DNA from: Halorussus salinus | GTDB lineage: Archaea > Halobacteriota > Halobacteria > Halobacteriales > Haladaptataceae | Direction: 5' to 3' | Length of the DNA: 64,000 nt | NCBI RefSeq assembly: GCF_004765815.2 | Contig: NZ_SBIS02000008.1 | Span: 459,897-523,896, forward strand | Shown: one piece after another, positions 18,393 through 27,800 of the stretch | Layout: each line of letters opens with the position of its first letter | Numbering within the stretch: position 1 is the stretch's first letter | Made by a program: the position numbers and the translations under genes | The notes under the pieces: generated by a model | What the model saw: only the letters and a program-made list of their open reading frames with translations | Database searches by the model: none | What the model was told of the DNA's origin: nothing

Positions 18393-19607
18393 ATGAGTAC
18401 TCGCATCTCCCTCTCGCAGGCCCGCGACGAGATAGAAGTCCTCCGGCGAAACGAGTCGGAGACGAAAAACGCCATCGAGAACGCCGCGAGCGTGGACGTA
18501 CTCCGGTATCTAATCGCCGAGGAGAAACTGGACGAGACCCACGACGGACCGCGGGGATTGGGGACGATTCGGAAGGCGGTCCTCGACTCGGAGCTGGCAC
18601 CGCTGGAACTCAAGCGCCTCGTGAGCTATCGCGGCGACGAGACCCCCGAGGAGATTCTCGTCCCCGACGAAGTAGTCCGGAACGCGACGGTCGCGCTCGA
18701 AACGGGGAAACCGGTCGTGCTGTACGGGCCGACTGGAACCGGCAAGACGACGTTCGCCAAGCAACTCGCACAGCGGACCTGCGTCGGCTACACGCTGAAC
18801 ACGGCCACGCCGTCGTGGACGCCGTCGGACATCGTAGGCGGCATCTCGCCGGACACCTCCGGACGCGGCATCCAGTACCACCGCGAACTCGGGTGCGTCT
18901 CGGAGGCGGTACAGCGCGCGCGGCAGTTCGACGTGGACTACGGCGTCATCTTGGACGAAATCACGCGGGCGGATATCTCGAAAATCTTCGGGCCGCTCTA
19001 CACCGCCATCGAGAACCCCCACCAGACCATCTTCGAGACCGACGAGGGGGACACGATAGAACTGGACGACCGCGTGAACGTCATCTGTACGATGAACATG
19101 TCCGACCGCACGGTGAACGAACTCGACGACGCGATTACGCGCCGGTTCGCGATGGTCGAGTTGGACGAGTACCCCGAACAGAACCGGCGGGCACTCCTCG
19201 AAGGGTGGCTCGACGAGTTCGTCGCCGAGACCGTGGAGACGGACACGACCCGCCTGCGCGAACTGTTCGAGGCGGACTTCCGGCGGGTCAACCGCGGGCG
19301 AGACGACACCTCGCAGGGACCCATCATGCGGTTCGGCCCGATGCACTACCGCGACGTGGCCGCGTTCGTCGGCGCGGCGTGTGACGACGGCGGGCAGTAC
19401 GAGGGCGAACTCCCGCGGGCAGTCGGGCAGGCGTACAAGACGTTTCTGGTCCCGCGGTTGTTGAACGCCGCCGCGTTCCCGCAGATGGAGCGAATCGCCA
19501 AACATTATCGGACGCTCGACGACGAGTTCTCCGCGTTCGACCTCGAACCGGCCGCGGCGTTGGCCGAGCGCCGACTCGCCGAGGAGCGCCGCCAACTCGG
19601 TACGTGA
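18393..19607 (+). CDS. McrB-type AAA+ NTPase (first McrBC pair)
   Basis: This 404-aa AAA+ protein is of the McrB/MoxR-like type that drives modification-dependent DNA cleavage with McrC. A short helical N-domain (1-90) has no recognisable modified-base reader. Walker A is GPTGTGKTT from residue 112, and the Walker B region reads YGVILDEITRADISKIFG. The McrB-type sensor is TMNMSDRTVNELDDAITRRF. ATG 18393 follows a TATA-like box; the frame 42 bp further up is outside the promoter. Its stop overlaps the mcrC start (GTGA), so the pair is translationally coupled. The small N-domain suggests that target recognition lies elsewhere, perhaps in the McrC partner or another island protein. Confidence 0.85.
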   Translation: MSTRISLSQARDEIEVLRRNESETKNAIENAASVDVLRYLIAEEKLDETHDGPRGLGTIRKAVLDSELAPLELKRLVSYRGDETPEEILVPDEVVRNATVALETGKPVVLYGPTGTGKTTFAKQLAQRTCVGYTLNTATPSWTPSDIVGGISPDTSGRGIQYHRELGCVSEAVQRARQFDVDYGVILDEITRADISKIFGPLYTAIENPHQTIFETDEGDTIELDDRVNVICTMNMSDRTVNELDDAITRRFAMVELDEYPEQNRRALLEGWLDEFVAETVETDTTRLRELFEADFRRVNRGRDDTSQGPIMRFGPMHYRDVAAFVGAACDDGGQYEGELPRAVGQAYKTFLVPRLLNAAAFPQMERIAKHYRTLDDEFSAFDLEPAAALAERRLAEERRQLGT

Positions 19608-21604
19608 CCGACATGACGAACGACACGGACGGCACCGACGCCACCGACACGACGAACGAGACCGACCACACCGACACGACGAACGATACTGACCACACCG
19701 GCACGACCAGCGACACCGACCACACCGACACGAACGACACCGTCGCAACGCCGGTCGGCGACGCCGAGAGCGCCGCGGGCGTCGATGCGACCTACGACTA
19801 CGACCCGTCGATTCGGACGTATCCGGTCCCGGAGCGGGGCACCATCGAAATCCGGGGCTGCCCCGAAGATATCGACCAGCGGATGGAGCGGGCGTCGTTC
19901 ACCGTCGAACGGCAGGGGTTGTACCGCAAGTCCCAGCGAGCCATCGAACCGGTCGAAGACGGCCGGGAGTACGACGTACTCACGGTCCGGACGCTGGACG
20001 GCGGTGCGAGGCTCCGAATCGACGCGACCGACCTCGTGGGGACGGTGGGTCTCACGCCGAGCGCCGCGGTCCGAATCGACCCGAAGGTAGACTGGTCGTG
20101 CATCTTCGAGATGCTACTGGCGGTCTACGAACGGCGGCGCTCGACGGACTACCGCGGCGTCCCGACCGACCGACTGCTGGACGAGGAGGCCGACCTCGAC
20201 GGCATCTTGGTCGCGTTGGCCATCAACCTCCTCGACGGACTGACCACCATCCACCGCCGGGGACTCCTCCGGGAGTTGCACGTCCGCCGGGTGGACGGCG
20301 TGGACGGGCGGGGCCGGATAGACCTCGAACGGACCCTGTCGAACCACGCTCGCGGCGCGCCCGAGCCTCACTGGGTGCAGAACGAAGTCGAGTACGACAA
20401 CGCGGCCAACTCGCTGTTGCACTACGCGGGGACGACGCTCCTGCAACTGTTCCGAGAGCGCGCCCGAGACGGTCTCTCACAGCAACACCAGCGGATATAC
20501 TCGGAGCTACACCGGGAGATGCGCCGCCTCGAAGCGATGGGCATCACGAGCGACAGTCGGGACGTGGGAGCGTACCGAGACCTGTCGCTTCGGGACCTGC
20601 CGCGACAGCGCCACTACTACGACGACGCGCTGTACGTCGCCAAGGCGATACTCTCGTCGTCGCTGGGCCACCAGCACAGCGACGGGCGGTACGACCTCGT
20701 GGTCGATTACGTGATGAACATGGAGACGCTGTTCGAGGAGTACTCGCAGGCGGTCCTCGAAGCGCAACTCGACGAGATTCGAGCGTACGACCACGTGGAT
20801 TCGACCGCCAGCGTGGCGATGCGCGACTCGCCGACGGTCACGCCCTTCGAGGACGAGGGCGACGTGTTCCACCAACCCGACCACGAGTTGTTCGAGGGCG
20901 AGGAGAGTCTGGCCGTCCTCGACTCGAAGTACTACGCCGAGGGGAAAGACCCCGTGAAGCGGTCGCCCTCGCGCTCGCGGCTGTTCAGCTACGCCTACCT
21001 GCTGGAGACGGACGAACTCGGCTTTCTCTGTCCGCTCAGCGAGCCGAAAGAGCGGCGGGTGACCCAGACCGACGCGCGGCTCCGGGTCGTCGGCCCGGAC
21101 GCGGACGAGGAGTTCTCGCCGAGGAGCTACGAAGCGGCGGTCCACGACTACCTCTTCGACGTGCTGGTGGAACGGGAACCGGCGCTGGAAATCCTGCGCG
21201 CCGTCGAGGGGCCGGTGGCGTCGGGGGTCGAAACCGCGGTCTGCTTGGAGGGCGTGGACGCCGACGCGCTCGCGGCGGTGAAGTCGATGAGCGGGCCGTT
21301 CACCTACCGCAATCGGCGGCAGTTCTCGTGGCGCGTCCTCCAGATGGCGGGGCGACTGTCGTGGCGGGCGGGCAACGTCACGGAGTTCGAGGACGAGGGC
21401 GAGTGGGCGCGCGACCGAATCGAACTCGCGTTGGACGAGCGGTCGCCGCTGGCACACACCTGCGTCCCGGTCTTCTGCTCGGACCGCTCGGCTGGCAAGG
21501 AGTGGCTGGACTGCTACTTCCTGAACGCGGGCGGCGACGGGAGCGTGGAGTCGGTCGAAATCGAACTGCGGACGGACCCGGCTAAACGGAACGGTGGACG
21601 GTGA
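19604..21604 (+). CDS. McrC-type nuclease subunit (first McrBC pair)
   Basis: This is a 666-aa partner of the McrB-like ATPase. The first 50 residues are a low-complexity Asp/Thr/Asn repeat (units like DHTDTTNDT). The McrC N-domain follows (about 60-330), with a beta-rich start and the conserved block EYDNAANSLLHYAGTTLL. The C-terminal PD-(D/E)xK nuclease has DYVMNMETLFEEYSQAVLE, then LAVLDSKYYAEGKD with Asp440 and Lys442, then SRLFSYAYLL. The start is GTG 19604 (overlapping the mcrB stop) or ATG 19613. It should cut DNA when loaded by the AAA+ ring. It is much longer than enteric McrC (about 350 aa), in line with other haloarchaeal homologues. Confidence 0.82.
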   Translation: MTDMTNDTDGTDATDTTNETDHTDTTNDTDHTGTTSDTDHTDTNDTVATPVGDAESAAGVDATYDYDPSIRTYPVPERGTIEIRGCPEDIDQRMERASFTVERQGLYRKSQRAIEPVEDGREYDVLTVRTLDGGARLRIDATDLVGTVGLTPSAAVRIDPKVDWSCIFEMLLAVYERRRSTDYRGVPTDRLLDEEADLDGILVALAINLLDGLTTIHRRGLLRELHVRRVDGVDGRGRIDLERTLSNHARGAPEPHWVQNEVEYDNAANSLLHYAGTTLLQLFRERARDGLSQQHQRIYSELHREMRRLEAMGITSDSRDVGAYRDLSLRDLPRQRHYYDDALYVAKAILSSSLGHQHSDGRYDLVVDYVMNMETLFEEYSQAVLEAQLDEIRAYDHVDSTASVAMRDSPTVTPFEDEGDVFHQPDHELFEGEESLAVLDSKYYAEGKDPVKRSPSRSRLFSYAYLLETDELGFLCPLSEPKERRVTQTDARLRVVGPDADEEFSPRSYEAAVHDYLFDVLVEREPALEILRAVEGPVASGVETAVCLEGVDADALAAVKSMSGPFTYRNRRQFSWRVLQMAGRLSWRAGNVTEFEDEGEWARDRIELALDERSPLAHTCVPVFCSDRSAGKEWLDCYFLNAGGDGSVESVEIELRTDPAKRNGGR

Positions 21605-21607
21605 ACC

Positions 21608-21630
21608 GCCTCGGGGTCAAGCCCCGAGGC
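21608..21630. terminator. perfect 9-bp hairpin right after mcrC stop
   Basis: GCCTCGGGG and CCCCGAGGC pair around a 5-nt loop, starting 3 bp after the stop codon. It may end the mcrBC transcript. Hairpins of this GC-rich form also occur at ends of haloarchaeal IS605/TnpB elements, so it could instead be a transposon scar. Confidence 0.4.
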
Positions 21631-21658
21631 ACTCGACCTGCTCAGCCTGTAGAACCGG

Positions 21659-21718
21659 ACGGTGAGCGTCGGGCCGGGACGGTGAGCGTCGGGCCGGGAC
21701 GGTGAGGGTCAGAACGGA
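21659..21718. repeat. 20-bp tandem repeat between convergent genes
   Basis: The unit CGGTGAGCGTCGGGCCGGGA occurs twice in direct succession and a third, diverged half copy follows (CGGTGAGGGTCAGAACGG). The unit starts like the last codons and stop of mcrC (CGG TGA), as in several other gene ends in the window. Confidence 0.7.
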
Positions 21719-21728
21719 GCGCCGACGG

Positions 21729-22118
21729 TCAGAACGGAACGGTGAACCACGTCTTCTCGCTGTTGCGACACTGCATCTGGCGGCCGAACAGTTCGTGGAG
21801 CGGGTAGATGGCGTCGTCGGTGAAGATGTCGAAGGCCACGTCGCCGCGGTGGATGTCGGCGTCGATTTCGAACTGAATCATCGGCGTCGGGTCGGCGTTC
21901 TCCAAGTCGTCGGCGCGCCGGTCCATCACCCGCGAGAGGTCCGCGATAAACTCGTCGTCGTAGGCGTCTTCGAGACCCACGACCGTCACCTCGTCGGGCA
22001 CGTCGTCGGATTCGAGCCGGTCGCGGAACTCCTCGACTGGAATCTGGTACTCGACCGTCTCGTACTCCCCCGCGACGACGATGTTGTACACCCCACGCAG
22101 TCGGCCACGTTCGGACAT
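21729..22118 (-). CDS. small unrecognised protein of the defence island
   Basis: This 129-aa acidic protein is of no family I recognise. It begins MSERGRLRGVYNIVVAGEYE and alternates beta-like stretches (TVEYQIPVEEF, EVTVVGLEDAY, MIQFEIDADIH) with a helical middle, ending in an aromatic EKTWFTVPF. There is no membrane segment or Zn motif. It is the last gene of the leftward arm, 88 bp after methylase 1. It also has its own TATA-like box (22145-22153), about 30 bp before the ATG. The position suggests an accessory factor of the methylase/DUF499 system, or an independent small defence or regulatory protein. Confidence 0.7.
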   Translation of the reverse strand: MSERGRLRGVYNIVVAGEYETVEYQIPVEEFRDRLESDDVPDEVTVVGLEDAYDDEFIADLSRVMDRRADDLENADPTPMIQFEIDADIHRGDVAFDIFTDDAIYPLHELFGRQMQCRNSEKTWFTVPF

Positions 22119-22144
22119 TACTCGTTCGGATTTTCGAATCGAAG

Positions 22145-22153
22145 TGGTAAATA
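22145..22153 (-). promoter_or_regulatory. TATA-like box of the small island gene
   Basis: The minus strand reads GTATTTACC about 31 bp before ATG 22118, so the small gene can be expressed apart from the methylase arm. Confidence 0.4.
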
Positions 22154-22206
22154 CGTAACGAGTAGTCGCTGATACGTCCGACTCGACCGCCGCGACGGAC
22201 GCCCGC

Positions 22207-24885
22207 TCAGTAGTTGCTCAGGTCGCGGTTCCCGAGGACGCGCCGGTAGGCGTCGTCGTCGGTCGCGTCGGCGAGTCGCCCCGCGAGGTCCCGAAGGTCT
22301 TGGCCGGTGGTCCACTTGTCGAGGTAGTTGCCGACCTTCTTGCCCTCCTCGTAGCGGTACCGGAGGAACTGAATCTTGTCGAGGTTGGTGAGGTGGTCGC
22401 CGCCCTCGCCGTTGACGCGCTCCTCGATGTAGGCCCGCCGGGCCTCGTTGTCCCACGTCCCGAGTTGGAAGCCGTCGTCTTGGGTGTAGAGACGCAGTTC
22501 GGCTAACTCCTCGGGCGCGGCGCTGGTCCCGCGACAGAGCTTGTTCACGTCGTCGTAGGACGGGTCGTCGGTCCCGAGGAGGTCCACGAACACGTCCTCG
22601 ATGCCCTCGTCGCTGGCCTCTTGGATGATGCCGTAAATCTTGTCCACCACGTCCTTGGCGTCCAGAATCTCGCCGTCGTGCTGGACCTTGCCGTGGTGCT
22701 TGGAGTACTCGCGGAAGCACTCGCCCATCTCGATGACGCCGATGTCGCCCAGCGAGAGGTCGCGGTTCTCCTCTAACTTCGTGCGCGTCTCGCGGGCCGT
22801 CTCGTAGATGTTTCGTCTGAGGTCATTCCACGAAATCGGAGTGCGATTTTCTGCGGGCCGAGCGACCACCACGATGTCGAACGAGACGGATTCACCTTCG
22901 AGGAACTTACTTAGGTCTGCGGAAACGGGATATGTCGCGGTGACAGTGAAACCGACTTCACAGAGTGCCTCTAGCAGTTCACCCCACGACTCAGAGTCAC
23001 TGTGGTGGTATGTGAACGTGAGTACTCCGTTTTCCTTCAGCGCACGACGAACCGCGGAAAATGCCTGTTTCAATTCGGACTCAAAGTCATCAACGTCTTT
23101 GTCTGATGCAGGGTTGACGACAATACTCTCCGAACGAGGGGAGTGTTCTGGCTCGAAGCAATCGTACTGATTTTCGAGAACAGGCTTTAGCCAGACGTAA
23201 AAATAATCAGATAACTCAGAATAGAGAACATTATTATAGTACGGTGGGTCGGTAATGACCAAATCGTACTCGTCTCTTTCGTCTAAATTTCGCACATCTC
23301 CCTGACGGATAGTGGAAGAATCTCCAATTGATTTGGAGAACTCTGCTGTTTTGGAAGTTTCGCCATCTTCTACGTATCTCTCTGTAGGGGACTTTGCGTA
23401 TTCAACGCCCGATTTTACAATGTCAAACGACGAAGTGAATGTCCCTCGGCCAAATTTAGTCCCCCAAACGTTGTTTTCGACCGGATAGAGTGGGGGATTC
23501 AGCCGATTTATCCGGAAGATATGGTCTATTTTGTTGTAACCGCCATCGTACGTAACCATCATACAGTTCGTCCGGAGAGAATCTGACAGTGCGGTAAGAA
23601 GATACTCCTTGATATTCGTCGATTCGAGTTTATCTATAGATTTAGCTAACTTCGACAGGGCGAGGAGTTGACGTTCATTATAAAGGTCCGTCCATGTTTC
23701 GTAACCGTGTCTCGGGAGGTTTCCGTTTCCGGACATGGAACCGTCAAACTGATTTGCATCAGTCGACCATCCTGACCGAATCGGCTTGTCCGGCACGTAC
23801 TGGCGAAGTTCGTCGGAATTCTCCCACTCCTGTTTGGCCTCTTCGAACAGTTCTTTGTCGGCCTCCGCGGCCGACTTGTAGCCTTTCACCTCGCTCTTTT
23901 CGCATCCCTGCTCGTCACAATGCGGGCAGTAGTACTCGACCGCGTACAGTCGAATGTCGAAGCCACCCTGTTCCTCGATGGTATCCGTGACGGGGTACTT
24001 CTGACCGCAGTCAGGACAAATGTAGTCGCCGTAGTCGATGTGACCCTCCTTCGCCGTGAACTCGTGACCACACTCCGAGCAGTCCGATTCGCTCTGCCAG
24101 TCGTCCACCAGCACGACCTCCTCGCAGGCGGGACAGAGAACGTTGTACTTGTCGTCGTTTTCGTACCGTCCTGCCGCGACTCGGAAGTCACGGTAGAGGG
24201 GAACAGTCGAATCGCACGACACACAGTCCAACTCCTTGACCCAGAAGTTGTACATCACGTCTGCCTCGTGGTCGCCGTTCGGACACGGCGTCCGGTAGTA
24301 CTGGGTGATGTCGTCTGCTACGTCGTCGCGGACCTCCTCGAACGCGGCTTCGAGGTCCGCCACGTCGGTCCGGCCCGCTTCGAGTTCCTTCTTCGTGACG
24401 AACCACGCGACGGGGTTGAGGTCGTTGCCGACGACCTCCGCGCCGAAGCGGGAGGCTTCGACCAGCGAGGTCCCGCCACCCATGAACGGGTCGAGTACCT
24501 TCTTGCCCTCGACGGTCACGTCCTTGGGGTAGAGGTCCCACAGCGATTCGGGGTCGGTCATATCGACCTGCTCCAACAGGTCGGCTACGTCGGCCCCCTC
24601 GTAGTCGAAGTCCGCCAGCGTCTCGTTCTCCTGTCCGGGGTCGTCTACCGACACCTCCTCGGGGTCGTCCAGCAGGGTGTACAGCGAGATGGCCCGGAAC
24701 ACGCACCCGAGGCGGCGCGCCCACCACTTGTGCATCGTGTAGATTGGCCGGTAGTACATCTTCGCGCGACTCTCCTTCTCGGCGATCTCGTTGACGCGCT
24801 CGATTGGAAACCCGCGTTCTATCGGGAGTTCGCGGCGCTGTGCGTCCGACTGCTCGCTCTCACTCGCTGGAATGTCGTCGCTCAT
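22207..24885 (-). CDS. DUF1156 DNA methyltransferase with Zn ribbons (methylase 1)
   Basis: This 892-aa predicted amino-DNA methyltransferase is of the DUF1156/COG1743 type. The DUF1156 start is ELPIERGFPIERVNEIAEKE, then YRPIYTMHKWWARR. The AdoMet motif is DPFMGGGTS near residue 131. A run of Cys pairs follows (about 214-325: CVSC, CPAC, CSEC, CPDC, CPHC), i.e. multiple Zn ribbons. The catalytic motif is DPPYYNN near 544. The C-terminal helper domain starts near 700 (GDIGVIEMGECFREYSKHHG). Bases from about 22,805 to 23,860 (residues about 342-693) are clearly AT-richer than both flanks, unlike methylase 2. It lies 6 bp after the DUF499 gene, so it is in the same operon. It likely protects self DNA. 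Confidence 0.85.
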   Translation of the reverse strand: MSDDIPASESEQSDAQRRELPIERGFPIERVNEIAEKESRAKMYYRPIYTMHKWWARRLGCVFRAISLYTLLDDPEEVSVDDPGQENETLADFDYEGADVADLLEQVDMTDPESLWDLYPKDVTVEGKKVLDPFMGGGTSLVEASRFGAEVVGNDLNPVAWFVTKKELEAGRTDVADLEAAFEEVRDDVADDITQYYRTPCPNGDHEADVMYNFWVKELDCVSCDSTVPLYRDFRVAAGRYENDDKYNVLCPACEEVVLVDDWQSESDCSECGHEFTAKEGHIDYGDYICPDCGQKYPVTDTIEEQGGFDIRLYAVEYYCPHCDEQGCEKSEVKGYKSAAEADKELFEEAKQEWENSDELRQYVPDKPIRSGWSTDANQFDGSMSGNGNLPRHGYETWTDLYNERQLLALSKLAKSIDKLESTNIKEYLLTALSDSLRTNCMMVTYDGGYNKIDHIFRINRLNPPLYPVENNVWGTKFGRGTFTSSFDIVKSGVEYAKSPTERYVEDGETSKTAEFSKSIGDSSTIRQGDVRNLDERDEYDLVITDPPYYNNVLYSELSDYFYVWLKPVLENQYDCFEPEHSPRSESIVVNPASDKDVDDFESELKQAFSAVRRALKENGVLTFTYHHSDSESWGELLEALCEVGFTVTATYPVSADLSKFLEGESVSFDIVVVARPAENRTPISWNDLRRNIYETARETRTKLEENRDLSLGDIGVIEMGECFREYSKHHGKVQHDGEILDAKDVVDKIYGIIQEASDEGIEDVFVDLLGTDDPSYDDVNKLCRGTSAAPEELAELRLYTQDDGFQLGTWDNEARRAYIEERVNGEGGDHLTNLDKIQFLRYRYEEGKKVGNYLDKWTTGQDLRDLAGRLADATDDDAYRRVLGNRDLSNY
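22805..23860. other. AT-rich core block inside methylase 1
   Basis: Composition shifts abruptly inside the gene: one 60-base line (23221-23280) has 24 G+C by hand count, whereas flanking lines are near 70 percent. The block covers the part from after the Zn ribbons to just after FDIVVVARP, including the DPPY motif. It matches the block in methylase 3 (35597-36640). Confidence 0.75.
24290..24408 (-). repeat. 119-bp exact repeat shared with methylase 3
   Basis: Read on the minus strand, this segment of methylase 1 is base-for-base identical to 34953-35071 in methylase 3, including third codon positions. It codes for the stretch after the AdoMet motif (AWFVTKKELEAGRTDV onward). The copies are in inverted orientation about 10.5 kb apart. 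Confidence 0.9.
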
Positions 24886-24891
24886 CGTGGG

Positions 24892-27800
24892 TTACTCCTT
24901 GCGGAACTCCATCTCGACGCGGATGTCCGTCGCGTCGGCGGGCACCTTGTCGAACAGCTTCGAGAAGACGGTGTACGGTTGGTCGGCTTCGAGGGTCGTG
25001 TCCACGTGCGTGCGCTCGGTCGCGGCGATGTCCCGCATCTCCTCGGGCACGCCCGCTGAGCCGGGGAGGACGAACTTGATGGACCCGTAGTTGAGCTGGC
25101 CTTCTCGGTGGAGCTGTCGCCACTTCTTGCGCATCTCGGTCGGGCTGTCGCCCTGATACTCGAAGTCCCACGTCTCGACCTCGCCGGGCTTCTTGAACGG
25201 GTAGCCGTTCATCCAGTCGCTCGGGTCCGACGAGCCGTTCGTCCCGACGGTGTACTCCGGGGCGGTCTCCTCGCCGAGGTTCCGCAGGAGGAACGTCTGG
25301 ACCGCCGCCTCCGACACCGAGCTACCGAACCGGTCGCGGACCTGTGTGACCGTGAACTTCCCTTTCGGCTCCACGCCCTCGATGTAGTCGAGTATCTCCT
25401 CGCCGACGCGGGTCGAGACCGTCGGCACGAGCGTCACGTTCGCGGGGTCCCTGTCCCCGAGGTCCGAGAGATAGCGCCGCCCGGCTTCGAGGAGGTAGTT
25501 CTCCGCGAGGCAGTCGGTCACTGCTTTCCGGACCGCGGTGTCGGTGCGCTCGGGCGGCAGGAACACGTCCGGGTCGCCCCGAATCTCCCGGACGATGCGC
25601 TCGACGCTCGCCCGGCCGTCGCGGTCGATGGCCGCGTCGATGCGGTCCCGAATCTCGGCCGAGCCGATCAGTTCGGCCTCCGAAACGTCACGGACCGCGG
25701 CGTCGAGTTGCGGCTCGTCGAGGAGTTTCGTCCCGCGGACGACGACGTAGGCGTCGTCGCTCGTGAGCCGACCGACCGCCATCATCAGCGTGTCCTTCTC
25801 GTCGCCGTCGATGCGAACGTCGGTCTGGGTCAGCAGGTCCTCGTAGTACTCGCCGATATCGACTTCGTCGGTCCCGCCGCCGAACTGGGTCCGGAGGTCC
25901 TCCTCGACCTCCTCGATGGTCCACGTCTCGACGGGGTCGGCGTGGACGATGGTGGTCTTGGGCGTGAGGTCGTCCATCGACTCGTCGAAGCCGTCCTCGG
26001 CGGTGTGGACGAGGACCGACTTGTCTTCGAGCGCGGGTTCGGCGGCGTCGATGACGGCCCCGACGCTCCCCGGAATCGGGTAGCTCGGTTCCCGCAGGAA
26101 CTCCTCGTACACGTCTTCGGGCGTCGTCTCGCCCTTTCGGTCGAGGAGGTCTTGGGTGATGGTCCACGTCGGCCCGCGAAGGTCGAAGGGGTCGGCGGCG
26201 GCCTCGGAGGCGATGTTGCGGGCGCTGTACTCGTCGCCGTCGAAGACGAACACGTCGAGGTCCATCGGGTTGGCCGTCTCGAACTCGTCGAGCAGGTCGT
26301 CGCCGTCCACGACCTCGCCGTAGGCCCGGCGGAGTTCCTTCCGGAGTTCCTCCTCTTCTTGACTCTTCATCGCCTCGATTCGCGCCCGAATGTCCCGGTC
26401 GAGGGCGTCGTCCGCCAGCACTTGCCGCGCGCCCTCGACGTAGCGGGCCTTGTCGATGTACCGCGTGCCCGACTCGATGGCCTCGTCCGGAAGCGGCTGG
26501 ACGAAGACGAAGGTGTTGCGCCAGTTGCGCCCGCGGCCGTCGTCGGTGATGACGCGCTCGACTTCCTCTGGACCCCACTCGTCGCTCTTGACGACGACCT
26601 TCACGTCCCGCGAGTCGGGGACCGACCGGATGTCGTCGGTCCGGAAGCCGACGGTGTGGGTCCCCGGCCCGAACAGTTCGGTCACGATGTCCGCGATTTC
26701 GCCCTTCGCGGAGGCCACGGACACGTCACTGGCGGCGTTCCTGATGAGCGCGTTGGGGTTTCGCTTCTCGCGTATCGCGTACTTCCCGTTGAGTTTGTGG
26801 AGGTGCCACGCGACGCCGTGGAGCTGTTCGAGGTTGATGTAGATGTCCGAGATACGGTTGCCGGTCTGGTAGGTTCCCACGACTATCTGGGAGACTTCCG
26901 CGCCCTCGCCGTGGCTGTCGTTGAGCGAGTAGAGCAGAATCGTGTTGAGAACCCGGCGGCCGTACTCGACTTCCCCGCGGACCCGGTTCTCGATGTCGGA
27001 GACGCACGCCGACGGGCGCTCGAAGTTTATCTTCGAGAGTTCGTCCTCGAAGGTCTCGGCGTCCACGTCGCCGTGGGTAATCAGGTCGGTCCGCTCCCGG
27101 AGTTCGAGCAGGAGCGTCGAGAAGAGATATATCATCCCCCGCGTGTTCTGGTTGTCGTCGCTCTCGTAGTAGCGCGACTCCAGCGTCTCGATGAGTTCGG
27201 GGTGGAGCGGGTAGGTCTCGCGCATCTCCTCGCGCAGACCCGACTCCACCTCCACGTAGTCGGAAGTCTCGTAAGCGTCCACGTAACCGTTGACGATTTC
27301 GCGGGCGGCCTCGTCGTCTACGTCGTCGATGAGGCGGTGGAGCAACACGTCGCGCTTGCTCACCTTGCTACTCATGTTCACCTCCACGGCGTCCTCGCGG
27401 TCGAGGATGTCGTGGACCTTCGAGCCTTTCCGGAGGACCGAGACGATGGTGTAGAGTTCGAGGTCGGGGAGTGCGGTCGCCTCCAACAGCGACTGGAGGA
27501 ACGCCCGGTTGGCGCTCTCGCGGTCGTCGTCGAGGGTGTCGTACCAGTCTTCGAGTTCGTCGGCGATGAACGCGACCGTCCGGTCGCCGACGGCCTCCTC
27601 GATGGTCTGAACGTCGGGGTAGCCGCCGCTCTCGAACGACCCGACATCGTAGTCCAGCGCCTCGAAGAACGGCTCCCAGAGGTAGTCGTAGTCGTTGTTC
27701 TCGTACTGCATCGCCACCGTAATCGGAATCGCGTCCTCGGGGAGCGCGTCGCCGAGACCGTCGATAGTACCGTCGGCCCACTCACTGGCGGCGCTCGGGT

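Noticed and set aside
22805..23860. AT-rich stretch in methylase 1 as an inserted separate gene or frameshift
   Set aside because: The reading frame runs through without a break, and conserved motifs (DPPYYNN, FDIVVVARP) sit inside it, so it is part of the methylase.
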